Part shown: in pieces, positions 40,552 to 49,564 of the stretch | How positions within the stretch are numbered: the first letter of the stretch is position 1 | Layout of the letters: each line of letters begins with the position of its first letter | Origin: Diplonema papillatum | Taxonomy: Eukaryota; Euglenozoa; Diplonemea; Diplonemida; Diplonemidae | Length of the DNA stretch: 64,000 bases | NCBI GenBank assembly: GCA_030068145.1 | Contig: JAPJBO010001081.1 | Coordinates: 1-64,000 of the forward strand | Reading direction: 5' to 3' | The notes under the pieces: generated by a model | What the model saw: only the letters and a program-made list of their open reading frames with translations | Told to the model about the DNA's origin: nothing | Databases searched by the model: none | Made by a program: the position numbers and the translations under genes

Positions 40552-42941
40552 CGTACACCATGGCGGCATACGGGAAGCACTCCATACTGCAAGTTGGAGA
40601 CCAAACGCTCACTTCCGAGCGTGGGGTGCAACAGGGGGACCCGTTGGGGCCTCTCCTCTTCAGCCTGGCGCTGCAGGACGTCATCGCGCCGCCGCCGCCG
40701 CCGGCCGAGGCTGCGGCAGCGCCACAGGTCGGCCCGGCAGTCCAGCCGGCGCCGGAAGAGGCCCCGGGGGCGGGCGCTCAGGCTCCGCGGCCGGAGGAGC
40801 CCGCGGACCCCGCAGGAGCCGTGGAAGGCGGAGAGGGCCCTCCTGAGCAGGGGCCACCGCCACCGCACGAGCCGGGGCCAGCGCAACCGCCACCCGAGGA
40901 CCCAGCCCACGGGGGCCCGGCGGAGCCCGGAGAGCCGGCCCTCGCGCTCCCGGGCCCGATTCCGCCGGCGCCGGTGGCCCAGATACCGCGAGGCGCCCCC
41001 GAGGATCCGGAGGGCGCCGGGCCAGTAGCACAGGAGCCGGCACCTCAGGAGCAGCCGGAGGCCGCGCCCAACCACTCAGCGCTGAGCCGGGCCAGCCTCG
41101 AGCTCCTGACGTTCTACCTCGACGACGGGGTAACGGGCGGGGAACTCGACTCGATCGCGCGATGGCTGTGCGAGTTCGAGCGGCGAGCCGCAGCAGTCGG
41201 TCTGAGCCTCAATAGGGGCAAGTGCAGACTGGCGATTGCCCCGGGTGCCGAGGTACCGGCGGGCCTAGACGGCATCGAGACGTGCTCCCTCGACGAGATC
41301 GAGCACCTGGGTGTGCCGTGCGGATCGCCGGAGAAGATCCGCGCGTTCGTTGAGCGGGTGGCACAGGGCGCCGAGAGGAAGCTGAGGGTGATCGCGTCCC
41401 TACCTGACGCGCACGTGGCGCTCACGCTGACGAAGTTCTGTGCCGGCTTCGTTGGAGTGGTGCACCTCATGCGCGCGACAGGGCCCGTCTTCGACTACGC
41501 GGGCATCGACCGCGTCACCCAGTCCTGTCTCGCGACGATCACCGGGATCGAAACCGATGACGCGTCGTGGACACAGGCGTCACTACCCGTCAGGATGGGC
41601 GGCCTCGGCCTCCACAGCTGTGCGGACGTGAGCGGGATTGCCCACATCGCCGCGGCGCTGGACGGGGGGCCGCATCTCCCCGCCCTCGTGGCCCCGGCCC
41701 TGCTGCCACACCTCACGTGGCAGCAGGACGACACCGTCCAAGCGTCCCTCGTCGACCCGCGCCTTGCAACCTATGAATCCGTCCTGGAGAAGATCCAGGA
41801 CGTCATGCAGGCACGAGCCGAGTACGAGGGGCGAGGACAGAAGGCATGGTCGTCCGCCTTGGCCACCGAGAAGAGGAAGAACCTTCTCGAGTCGCTGACG
41901 GAGGAGCTCGGCCACTCCGGCCAACTGCAGGGTCAGGCCCTGACCCGGGCTCAAGACCGGATCCGGGCGCGGATCCAAAGCGGCTCCGGCAAGCACGCTT
42001 CGGCGTGGTTGTACGGCAACCCTGAGGCGGATACCACAATGTGGTTGTCTCCGGCCGAGCTGGCGGTGGCAGTCCGGCTTCGGTTGGGGCTTCCAATTGC
42101 GGCCGCGCCGGGGGAGTGCCGCCTTTGCGGGCACGGTGCGACCGACGTCAACGGATCGCACGCCCAGACGTGTTTCGGCAGCGGCCGCCGAACGCGCCTT
42201 CACAACGCGCTGCGTGACATCGTCGCCGACTTCGCTCGACGAGGACTGCTCGGTCCTTCCATCGAGCGAGCCGTGTTCGCTAACGCGCGGCGCAAGCGCC
42301 CGGACATCAGCTACGTCCGGGATGGCACCACCGTCCTACTTGACGTCGCTGTCACGTACCCCCTACAACTCTCGCAGCCGCACTACGCAGCCCGGGCGGC
42401 GGCGGAGCCAGGGGGCGCAGCAGCCGCGTACGCTGTAGCCGTCAAGGAGCGTGTCTACAACGCAATCATTGCCAATGAGCCAGACCCGCGGGAATGGAAG
42501 GCGGTGCCGCTAGTTGTAGACACGTTCGGGGCCTGGTGCCCAGGAGCAATCACGGAGCTGCGGCACATTGCCCGCGCCAACGCCCTCCGTGAAGACCGGA
42601 CCGTTTCGGCCGCCTGCCAGGACCTCTTCCACCGCTTGAGCTTTTCTATAGCCCGAGGGGTGGCAAGGATCGTCATTGCATCTGGTGGGGCGCGACCGGA
42701 CGAAGCGGATCCACCCTGATGCAGGGGGTAGAGTCACTGCATCGCGGGTTTTTTTACCGGGTCGGACCTGTTAGCAGTCACGCGCAGGCCAGTCCCGTGT
42801 CGCTGTGAGACAGGCGTTCACAGTGTGCTGAAGAAGCATTTCTTTGGACTACCGCTCCGGAAGCAACCGGATACCGGCAGCCCCGCTGTACCAACATGGC
42901 AAGTACAGTGTCCCGCGCTCCAAAAAAAAAAAAAAAAAAAA
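40552..42941 (+). mobile_element. 5'-truncated RLE-type LINE (subfamily A)
   Basis: Begins within the RT after an A tract and ends with gtgtcccgcgctcc and an A20 tail (42922-42941). Nearly identical to the 3' third of the decayed minus-strand copy (20069-22460). Confidence 0.9.
40560..42719 (+). pseudogene. RLE LINE: RT palm end, thumb, CCHC and RLE endonuclease
   Basis: A clean frame of 719 codons from an internal Met (TMAAYGKHS). It has RT motif GVQQGDPLGPLLFS, then about 130 residues rich in Pro, Ala, Glu and Gly, then the catalytic motif FYLDDGVTGG and LSLNRGKCRL. The C-terminus has the CCHC knuckle CRLCG-x9-HAQTC (about 42118) and the restriction-like endonuclease motif KRPDISYVRDGTT with DVAV (about 42295-42350), the PD-x12-D signature of R2/CRE-type elements. 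The copy lacks motif A and everything upstream, so it cannot act alone. It ends in TGA. Confidence 0.88.
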
Positions 42942-42956
42942 GTAATCGTTGAGAAT

Positions 42957-45900
42957 ATGCCGCCGTCCCCGGGGGGGGATCGGCCCCCCCGGACGCCACC
43001 GGGTGGTCAGGGGCAGGCGGCCCCTGCCGCCGGTAGGAGTGCGGGCGCCGCTGCGTCTGCTGGCCCGGTTCCGCTGCCCCGCTCGTTTGCGGAGGCGCTC
43101 AGGCGGAGCCCTCCCGCTGCCGCCGCTGTCGACGCCGCCGCCGCTGACGACGCCGCCGCCGCCGCCGATGACGCCGCAGCCGACCCCCGGGCCCGGGTGC
43201 ACCCGGCGCAAACCGCGCGGGAAGGTGAAGTCTGCCGGGACTTCAACTTCCGACGCGCGGGGTGCCGACGGGTGCAGTGCCGATACGTGCACCGGCTTCT
43301 CCCGGTCTGCCCGGCCTTCCAGCGGGGCAGATGCAGGGACGCCAGGTGCCCGAATCGGCACCCGCGCCCGGGGCAGGTACGCTTTCCTGTTCACCCCCAA
43401 TACCCCAACCGCTCTTTCCACCCCAAACAAACACAACAGACAGCACGGTCGACGGCTGCGCCCGCTCGGCGCAGCCAAGGCGTACAGGCCGCGGGGCCGT
43501 ACGCGGACGACGACCTGCCGGAGGGCCCGCTGCTCCCGCAGGTGCTGGCCGCCCGGCGGGAGGTCCGTCGGGCGCAGGAACGCGCGGAGGAGCTTGAAGC
43601 TCAACTCCTCCGCGAGTTCAATAGCTGGGCCCCCACCCCGGTGGAGGCTCTTTGCCTCGTGTGCGGTCGGCTCAGCACCACCGCCGGGGAGGAGGCCCAG
43701 CACCGGGCCCGGCATCGCAAGGATGCTGTGACCCAAGGCCGCGACTCGCTCGTCGTGGCCCACGTGGCGGTGGGAGACGAGGGCCTCCGCCACGTGCGCG
43801 AGCTCTGCCTGCAGTGGCAGGCTGAGAGGCCCCAGGCCCGGCCGGCTCAGGGCGGCCCCCATCAGGGTTTCCCGTTCGCGGCGCCGGGCCCTTTCGGGGC
43901 CCCGATCCAGCCAGCCCTGCAGGCGGGCCTCGCCGCCCCTCACCCTGCTCCGGAGGGGGCAGAACAGGGTGATGGGGCCGCGGTCGAGCGCGATAGGTCC
44001 ATGGACTCCGCGTGCGACCGCGTCCTGTTCGGCAGCGCGTCGAACAGGTCGGCGTCGTCCCCTGCTCCCCGGGACGGCAGCCTGCCTCCGCCCGCGTCCC
44101 GGCCCAGGGCTCTGTCGTTGCCCGGAGACGCGGGGGAAGAGGCGGTCCCTGCTGGGCCAGGTGGGGCAGACCAGGCCGTCCCCGCCGCCCCGTGCGGCGA
44201 GGGCGACCCGGTAGGTCCTGCCGCGCCCCACAGGGAGGCCGCTCCGGACGCAGCCGCCGCAGCCCACGACGTGGCAGGCCAGGCCGGTCCCCTCGACGCT
44301 ATCAGGGGGGCCGACCAGGTCGAACCCGCCGGAGCGCCGGCGGAGCGGGCTGACGACAGGGCAGCCGACGCCCAGATCGGGGAGCGCAGGCTCCGGCGGG
44401 AGCGTCGGCGGTTCCGTCACGCCGCGGACCCGGTTGCGCCCGGCGAGGTCGCTGAGCCCTTTCCGAACTCCGACGAGTCGGACTCCGACAGTGAATCGGG
44501 GCCGGACCCGTCGGGTGACGGGGGGGGCCGCGACGGACACGGCGACGGGGACGACGAGAGCGGCCCGGACTCCGGCAACGGGGGGCCCGGGGGCAGCCGT
44601 CCGCAGGCGGGCCAGCCGGCGAGCGAAGCGCCGGACGCGAGCGCCGAACCGGGGCTACCGGAGGCACCCTCGGAGGCCGGCCTCGGGAACGGGTCGGCCG
44701 CGAACGACAGGTCCGGCCGGGCCGCGACCCCAGCGGAAGCCAGCCCCGGAGAGGGGGGCTTCTTGCCGCCGGTCGCGGAGGCCGGGCCTGCCCGGAACGG
44801 CCCGTCCCCGGGGGCCGAGCCCGGTGCTTCGGGGGCTGGCTTGGCCCCCGGCGACAAACGCCCGGCGTCGCGCTCACCGGTCGACACGCCGGCGGCCAGG
44901 CGCCGCAAGCAGCCCCACAGCGCCGATGACCCCCTCGCCGGGTGGGAAACGCCCCCTTCCGGCCTAACGTGGGGCATACCGCCGGAAGCGTCGTCCCCGA
45001 CAGGGGGCAGTGCTTGGGAGGGGGCGCAGCTCCCGTGCCCCAGTCCCCCCGCGCCGGGACCGGGAGGACCGTTGGGGACGGCGACCCCCGCCGCTTGGAC
45101 GGCCGGCGACGCTCACACCCCGGCGGGGGCAGCCGGCTCGCCGGACCCGCGCCCACCCGTCAGCCAAGCTTGCCAGGACTTGCTGAACGCGGTTTGCGGA
45201 ACACCGGGGACCCCTGCTAAGCGCCCGGCGTCTCGGTCGCCAGTGGGGACTCCGGCCTCCGTCAGGCGGAAGCCGCTCGCCGGGATGGGGCGAGGCCGGG
45301 GCTTGGGTATAGCGGCGGCGGCCCGGGCCTTGGCCGCTCGGCTGGCGGTTGGGCGGCGCAGCCCTCCAGGACCGGCCCCAGCATCGGCCGGCCGGGGGAG
45401 AGGCACGGCGGCGAGGCGAAGTCCCCCGGCTTCGTCCTCCGCGTCCCTGACGCCTGTCCTCTTCCCGGACAGCGTCCGGGCCGCTCACGCCCCGGTGCCC
45501 CCGCACACGCACGTCTCCCTGGGGAGGGGGGGGGACGACCCCTGCGATGACGGGGACGTCCAGCGCCACCCGGGGCCGCTGCCGGGGGGCCCCTCGGGGG
45601 GCTGCAGCTCCGCGACCGTCTGTGTCCTTTCGCGTGGGCGGGGTGGAGATGATCTCTGCGTGGATGGGGACATCCACCCCAACCCAGGACCGGCGGTCAG
45701 CGACGCCCAGGACCCGGCCCCCACGGTCGCCGAACCGGCGCCGGCCAGCACGGGGCCGGGCGCGGCCGGTCGGCAGAGCGCAGCGGGGTCGCAGAGGGCA
45801 CCGGCGCCGGTGTGCATCTGCCGCACGACCGGGGAACGGAGGGGGAGACACCGAATGTGGTGCCCCTGCTCCAGGGCCTACCGGGAGGCCGTGGCCGGTG

Positions 45901-48900
45901 GGAGGGAGCCAGCGGCAGTCCCGCCTCGGACTCCCGTGGAGCCATCCGGGGGCGCTCCCAGTGCCGCAGGCCGGGACGGACAACAAGGGGGCGCAATCCC
46001 CTTCTCGTTCGAGGAGGTCGCGACTGCCGGCATTCGCACCCTGGAGCGGGTGCCGGCGGCCGCGAAGCCGCAGGTCTCAGCTCTCTTCGAGACCGTGCTC
46101 AGGGCAGCCACCGATGATGCCGGGTGGCTGCGGGCTTACGCCTTCGCCCCCCTCGTCCTCTCGGCTACCCACCGGGGGGGGCGGAAAGCGGTGACAGAGG
46201 CCCTCCGTCGCCGCGTCCGCCTCTGGAGGGCGGGGCAGCTGGAGACCCTGTGGGCTGAGGCCCGGGCCGTCTCAGCCGGGAAGGGCGATCGCCGCGCGCG
46301 CCGGCGAGCCTACCCGGTCGCAGACGACGCCGATAACAGGCTCGAGCTGCAAACGGACGTCGAGTCCGTGGACGACCTGGACGGGGCCACCGTGCGGCAG
46401 GTCCTCCGGCGGGCCCGCGACCGATGCTACTCGCGGGCCGTCTCTGCGCTTTCCGCGGCGCAGACTGCGCCGGCGGACGACGCCACGCTGGCGGCCCTGA
46501 GGGAGCTGCACCCCCCTGCCCCCGAGTTGCCTGACGACCGCAGCTTGCGGCCCGTGGCCGTAGCGAGGCCCTCCCCGGGCGTTATCCGCCGCGTGCTGAA
46601 GAAGATGCCGAAGGGCACCGCCGCTGGGCCGTCCGGCCTCTCTGCGCAGCACCTGCTCGACCTGTGGGACGTCTCCGGGTCGTTCAAAGAGGCAGTGGCG
46701 GACGCCGTCTGGGCCCTCTCTTCCGGCAGAGTGGCTTCAGCCGCCCGACCGTACCTCTTCGGGGCGAGGCTAGTTCCGCTGGTCAAGAAGTCCGGCGGGA
46801 TCAGGCCCATTGCGTGTGGAGAGATCCTGCGACGGGTGGCCGGCAAGGTCCTCGCTTCCGACCGGGCGATCAAGGACCTGGGAGCGAACGTCCTTCTGCG
46901 GAGTGGGCAAGTCGGAGTCAGCGTTAAGGCGGGGGCCGACGCTGGCGTGCACGCCATCCGCAGGGTTGCGGCCCTGTACCGCGACAGGGACGTGGTCGAC
47001 AGGGGCATCCTGCAGATCGACTTCGCGAACGCCTTCAACACGCTGCGGCGGGAAGCGATCATCTGCAGTGTCAACCGACACGCCCCCCAGCTGTTGGGGT
47101 ACGCACTAGCGGCGTACGAGAAACACTCCGCGCTTGTGGTGGGCGACCGGGGTATCTCCTCCCAGTGCGGAGTCCAACAAGGGGACCCCTTGGGACCGCT
47201 GCTCTTCAGCCTCGTCATGCACGATGTCGTCGTGCCGCCGAACCCCGGAGAGCAGCCACCCGTCCCGGCGGCCCCGGCTTCGTCGCAGGCGCCCGTCGAG
47301 TCCGCCCCCGCGTCGCTCGGCCAGCCGGAGCCTCTCGATGCCGCCGGGGGGCGGCCCACCCCTCCAGAACCGGCTCAGGCCCCAGGTTCGGGGGACCCAG
47401 CGGTGCCACCGCCGCCGCCGGTGGGGTCCCCGGCGGCCCCGAGGGCCACGGATGGCGCGCTGAGCCAGGCGGGGCTTGACCTCCTGACGTTCTTCCTGGA
47501 CGACGGGGCGGCTGGGGGTGAGCTCGACACCCTCGGTCACTGGCTGCAGGGCTTCGAGGACAGAGCGGCCGCGGTCGGGCTCAGTCTGAACCGGGGGAAG
47601 TGCAGGCTGTCCGTTGCCCCCGGCGCCACAATCCCCGAGGCCCTGCAAGGCATCGAGACTTTTCCGCTGGACGATATCCAGCACCTCGGCGTCCCCTGCG
47701 GTTCCCCCGAGACGATGCGCGCCTTCGTGGAGGAAGCGGCCAAGAGCGCCGAGCGGAAGATGCGGATGATAGCCTCCCTCCCCGACGCACATGTGGCTCT
47801 GACTCTGCTGAAGTTCTGCGCCGGCTTCGTCAGCGTCGTCCACCTCATGCGCGCTGTGGGGGCTGTCTTCGACTTCGCGTGCATCGATCAGGCCACGCAG
47901 TCTTGCCTGGCGACGATCACGGGCATCGAGACGGACGCTTCCGCCTGGGCTCTGGCTTCCCTTCCCGTCAGGCTCGGTGGCCTGGGCCTGCACTCCTGCG
48001 CCGACACAGCGGCGATCGCGCACATCGCGGCTACCTTTGACGGCGAGGCTTGCCTCCCGTCCCTGGTGACCCCCTACGTGCTGCCGCACGCCATGCTTCT
48101 GGACGAGGACGACACTTTCCTAGCGTCCCTCGAAGACCCGCGCCTTGCACCCTTCGAATCCGTTTTGGAGAAGATCCAGAACGTTCTGCAGGCACGGGAT
48201 AACTACGGGGGACGTGGACAGAAAGTGTGGTCCGCGACAGTTCATGACGAGCGACGCAAGGCCCTCCTTATCTCGATGACTGAGGAGCTGGGCAGGTCAG
48301 GCCGGCTTCAAGGGTCGGCGCTGGCTCTGAAGCAGGTCCAAGTCCGGGCGCGGATCCAAAGCTGCTCCGCCCAACATGCGTCCGCTTGGCTTTATGGCAA
48401 CGCGGAGGCGGACCCCAGGCTGTGGCTTTCTCCCGCGGAGCTCGCAGTGGCCATCCGGCTTCGGCTGGGGCTGCCCATCGCCCCCATGCCGAGCATCTGT
48501 CGCCTCTGCGGGACAGGCTCGGCAGACGTCGACGGAGTGCATGCGCGAAGTTGCTTCTCCGGCGGGCGCCGGACGAGAATGCACAACGCACTCCGCGATG
48601 TCATCGCTGACTTCGCCCGCCGTGGCTTGCTGGCCCCGGCGGTCGAGCGCCCCGTGTTTTCGAACACGGAGCGGAAGCGCCCGGACATCAGCTATGTCCG
48701 GGACGGCACCACCGTTGTGCTGGACGTCGCCGTCACCTTCCCCCTGCAGCCTTCGAACCCCCAGTACGCTAAGCGGGCGGCGGAGAAGCCAGGGGGGGCG
48801 GCGACAGCCTACGCAACAGCTGTTAAAGAAGGTAAGTACCGCGGCATAATAGACAACGAGCCAAACCCTCGGGAATGGCTCGCTGTCCCGCTAGTCGTGG

Positions 48901-49181
48901 ACACCTTCGGAGCGTGGTGTCCTGGAGCACTCACGGAGTTGCGGCAAATAGCTCGCAAAAGCGCCCTCCGTGAAGACCGGACCGCTTCGGCCGCCTGCCA
49001 GGACTTCTTCCACCAATTGAGCTTTCAAGTAGCCCAGGGGGTGGCAAGAATAGTCATTTCATCTGGCGGGGCGCGACCGGACGAAGCGGTCCACCCTGGT
49101 GCAGGGGGTAGTGTCACTGCATCGCGGGTTTTTTTACCTGGTCGGACCTGCTTGCTAGCAGGCCAGCCCAGGTCGCAGTGA
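42957..49181 (+). CDS. RLE retrotransposon polyprotein with CCCH fingers, 2A, RT and endonuclease
   Basis: 2,074 codons from the first ATG after the 15-nt leader; the open frame upstream is only the older copy's tail. Order: Ala/Pro-rich leader; two CCCH fingers (residues 93-135); C2H2 finger (233-253); long Pro/Ala/Gly/Asp-rich part with two KRPASRSPV motifs; degenerate 2A (864-874); 2A-like DGDIHPNPGP (903-912); CIC-x10-H-x3-CPC cluster (953-971); RT (about 1200-1600) with LQIDFANAFNTL (motif A Asp 1355), VQQGDPLGPLLFS, an 80-residue Pro-rich insert, and FFLDDG (Asp 1515-1516). Then a CCHC knuckle (1848-1866) and RPD-x12-D (Asp 1910, Asp 1923). If 2A works, products of 911 and 1,163 residues result: a nucleic-acid-binding protein and the RT-endonuclease. 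Confidence 0.9.
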   Translation: MPPSPGGDRPPRTPPGGQGQAAPAAGRSAGAAASAGPVPLPRSFAEALRRSPPAAAAVDAAAADDAAAAADDAAADPRARVHPAQTAREGEVCRDFNFRRAGCRRVQCRYVHRLLPVCPAFQRGRCRDARCPNRHPRPGQVRFPVHPQYPNRSFHPKQTQQTARSTAAPARRSQGVQAAGPYADDDLPEGPLLPQVLAARREVRRAQERAEELEAQLLREFNSWAPTPVEALCLVCGRLSTTAGEEAQHRARHRKDAVTQGRDSLVVAHVAVGDEGLRHVRELCLQWQAERPQARPAQGGPHQGFPFAAPGPFGAPIQPALQAGLAAPHPAPEGAEQGDGAAVERDRSMDSACDRVLFGSASNRSASSPAPRDGSLPPPASRPRALSLPGDAGEEAVPAGPGGADQAVPAAPCGEGDPVGPAAPHREAAPDAAAAAHDVAGQAGPLDAIRGADQVEPAGAPAERADDRAADAQIGERRLRRERRRFRHAADPVAPGEVAEPFPNSDESDSDSESGPDPSGDGGGRDGHGDGDDESGPDSGNGGPGGSRPQAGQPASEAPDASAEPGLPEAPSEAGLGNGSAANDRSGRAATPAEASPGEGGFLPPVAEAGPARNGPSPGAEPGASGAGLAPGDKRPASRSPVDTPAARRRKQPHSADDPLAGWETPPSGLTWGIPPEASSPTGGSAWEGAQLPCPSPPAPGPGGPLGTATPAAWTAGDAHTPAGAAGSPDPRPPVSQACQDLLNAVCGTPGTPAKRPASRSPVGTPASVRRKPLAGMGRGRGLGIAAAARALAARLAVGRRSPPGPAPASAGRGRGTAARRSPPASSSASLTPVLFPDSVRAAHAPVPPHTHVSLGRGGDDPCDDGDVQRHPGPLPGGPSGGCSSATVCVLSRGRGGDDLCVDGDIHPNPGPAVSDAQDPAPTVAEPAPASTGPGAAGRQSAAGSQRAPAPVCICRTTGERRGRHRMWCPCSRAYREAVAGGREPAAVPPRTPVEPSGGAPSAAGRDGQQGGAIPFSFEEVATAGIRTLERVPAAAKPQVSALFETVLRAATDDAGWLRAYAFAPLVLSATHRGGRKAVTEALRRRVRLWRAGQLETLWAEARAVSAGKGDRRARRRAYPVADDADNRLELQTDVESVDDLDGATVRQVLRRARDRCYSRAVSALSAAQTAPADDATLAALRELHPPAPELPDDRSLRPVAVARPSPGVIRRVLKKMPKGTAAGPSGLSAQHLLDLWDVSGSFKEAVADAVWALSSGRVASAARPYLFGARLVPLVKKSGGIRPIACGEILRRVAGKVLASDRAIKDLGANVLLRSGQVGVSVKAGADAGVHAIRRVAALYRDRDVVDRGILQIDFANAFNTLRREAIICSVNRHAPQLLGYALAAYEKHSALVVGDRGISSQCGVQQGDPLGPLLFSLVMHDVVVPPNPGEQPPVPAAPASSQAPVESAPASLGQPEPLDAAGGRPTPPEPAQAPGSGDPAVPPPPPVGSPAAPRATDGALSQAGLDLLTFFLDDGAAGGELDTLGHWLQGFEDRAAAVGLSLNRGKCRLSVAPGATIPEALQGIETFPLDDIQHLGVPCGSPETMRAFVEEAAKSAERKMRMIASLPDAHVALTLLKFCAGFVSVVHLMRAVGAVFDFACIDQATQSCLATITGIETDASAWALASLPVRLGGLGLHSCADTAAIAHIAATFDGEACLPSLVTPYVLPHAMLLDEDDTFLASLEDPRLAPFESVLEKIQNVLQARDNYGGRGQKVWSATVHDERRKALLISMTEELGRSGRLQGSALALKQVQVRARIQSCSAQHASAWLYGNAEADPRLWLSPAELAVAIRLRLGLPIAPMPSICRLCGTGSADVDGVHARSCFSGGRRTRMHNALRDVIADFARRGLLAPAVERPVFSNTERKRPDISYVRDGTTVVLDVAVTFPLQPSNPQYAKRAAEKPGGAATAYATAVKEGKYRGIIDNEPNPREWLAVPLVVDTFGAWCPGALTELRQIARKSALREDRTASAACQDFFHQLSFQVAQGVARIVISSGGARPDEAVHPGAGGSVTASRVFLPGRTCLLAGQPRSQ
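45546..45578 (+). other. Degenerate 2A-like motif
   Basis: Reads DDGDVQRHPGP; the essential Asn of the 2A core is His. The minus-strand subfamily A copy has the same His, so the change predates the split of the subfamilies. Probably inactive in skipping. Confidence 0.6.
45663..45692 (+). other. 2A-like ribosome-skipping motif in RLE polyprotein
   Basis: Reads DGDIHPNPGP, identical over nine residues to the motif in the unrelated LINE at 7356-7327. Skipping would occur between codons 45687 (Gly) and 45690 (Pro). Confidence 0.75.
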
Positions 49182-49294
49182 GACTGGCGTTCACTGTGTG
49201 CTGAAGAAGCATTTTTTTGGGCTCCCGCTCCGGAAGCAACCGGATACCGGCAGCCCCGCTGTACTAACATGTCGAGTACAGTGTCCCGCGCTCC

Positions 49295-49326
49295 AAAAAA
49301 AAAAAAGGATTTTTTTTTTTTTTTTT
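49295..49326. repeat. A12/T17 tail-to-tail junction
   Basis: The A tail of the RLE copy, ggat-like spacer, then T17 (49310-49326), which is the distal part of the LINE family F poly(A) tail split by the DIRS element. Confidence 0.85.
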
Positions 49327-49554
49327 ATTATCGTGGTCAACTCTACATACTTGGGGGCGTGATTGAGCCCCTCAGGCTCGAATCACTAAGCTGCGCATTG
49401 TAAGCGGTTCGTCCGTTCGAGAGTCTTCGGCTTGGGACTGCTCGTCTGCGATGGGAAAGATCGGGCGATACACAGAGCCTTTCGTGTTAGATATGCATCT
49501 GGTACGCTCCGACAATGAGAAATCCAGGTAGCCGACAGAGATGTTTCCATTCCC
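49327..49554 (-). repeat. DIRS terminal repeat B2
   Basis: 228 bp, near-identical to B1 at 50853-51080; starts attatcgtggtcaactct on the plus strand. Confidence 0.92.
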
Positions 49555-49564
49555 TGCAGTTGAC

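Larger units (their letters stand above)
42942..49306 (+). mobile_element. Intact RLE-type LINE (subfamily B)
   Basis: A complete 6.4-kb copy: a 15-nt leader (42942-42956), one polyprotein frame, a 113-nt 3' UTR and an A12 tail (49295-49306). It starts immediately after the A tail of the preceding subfamily A copy. The 5' end agatcgttgag-like sequence (aatcgttgagaa) matches that of the minus-strand copy, so the 5' boundary is real. Confidence 0.92.

Noticed and set aside
42825-42956. Extended N-terminus of the RLE polyprotein
   Set aside because: This stretch is the 3' UTR and A tail (poly-Lys) of the preceding element, joined in frame by chance.
42849-44540. Long antisense frame of over 560 codons opposite the RLE polyprotein
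   Set aside because: GC-rich codons of the real frame leave few stops on the other strand; no motif or start fits.
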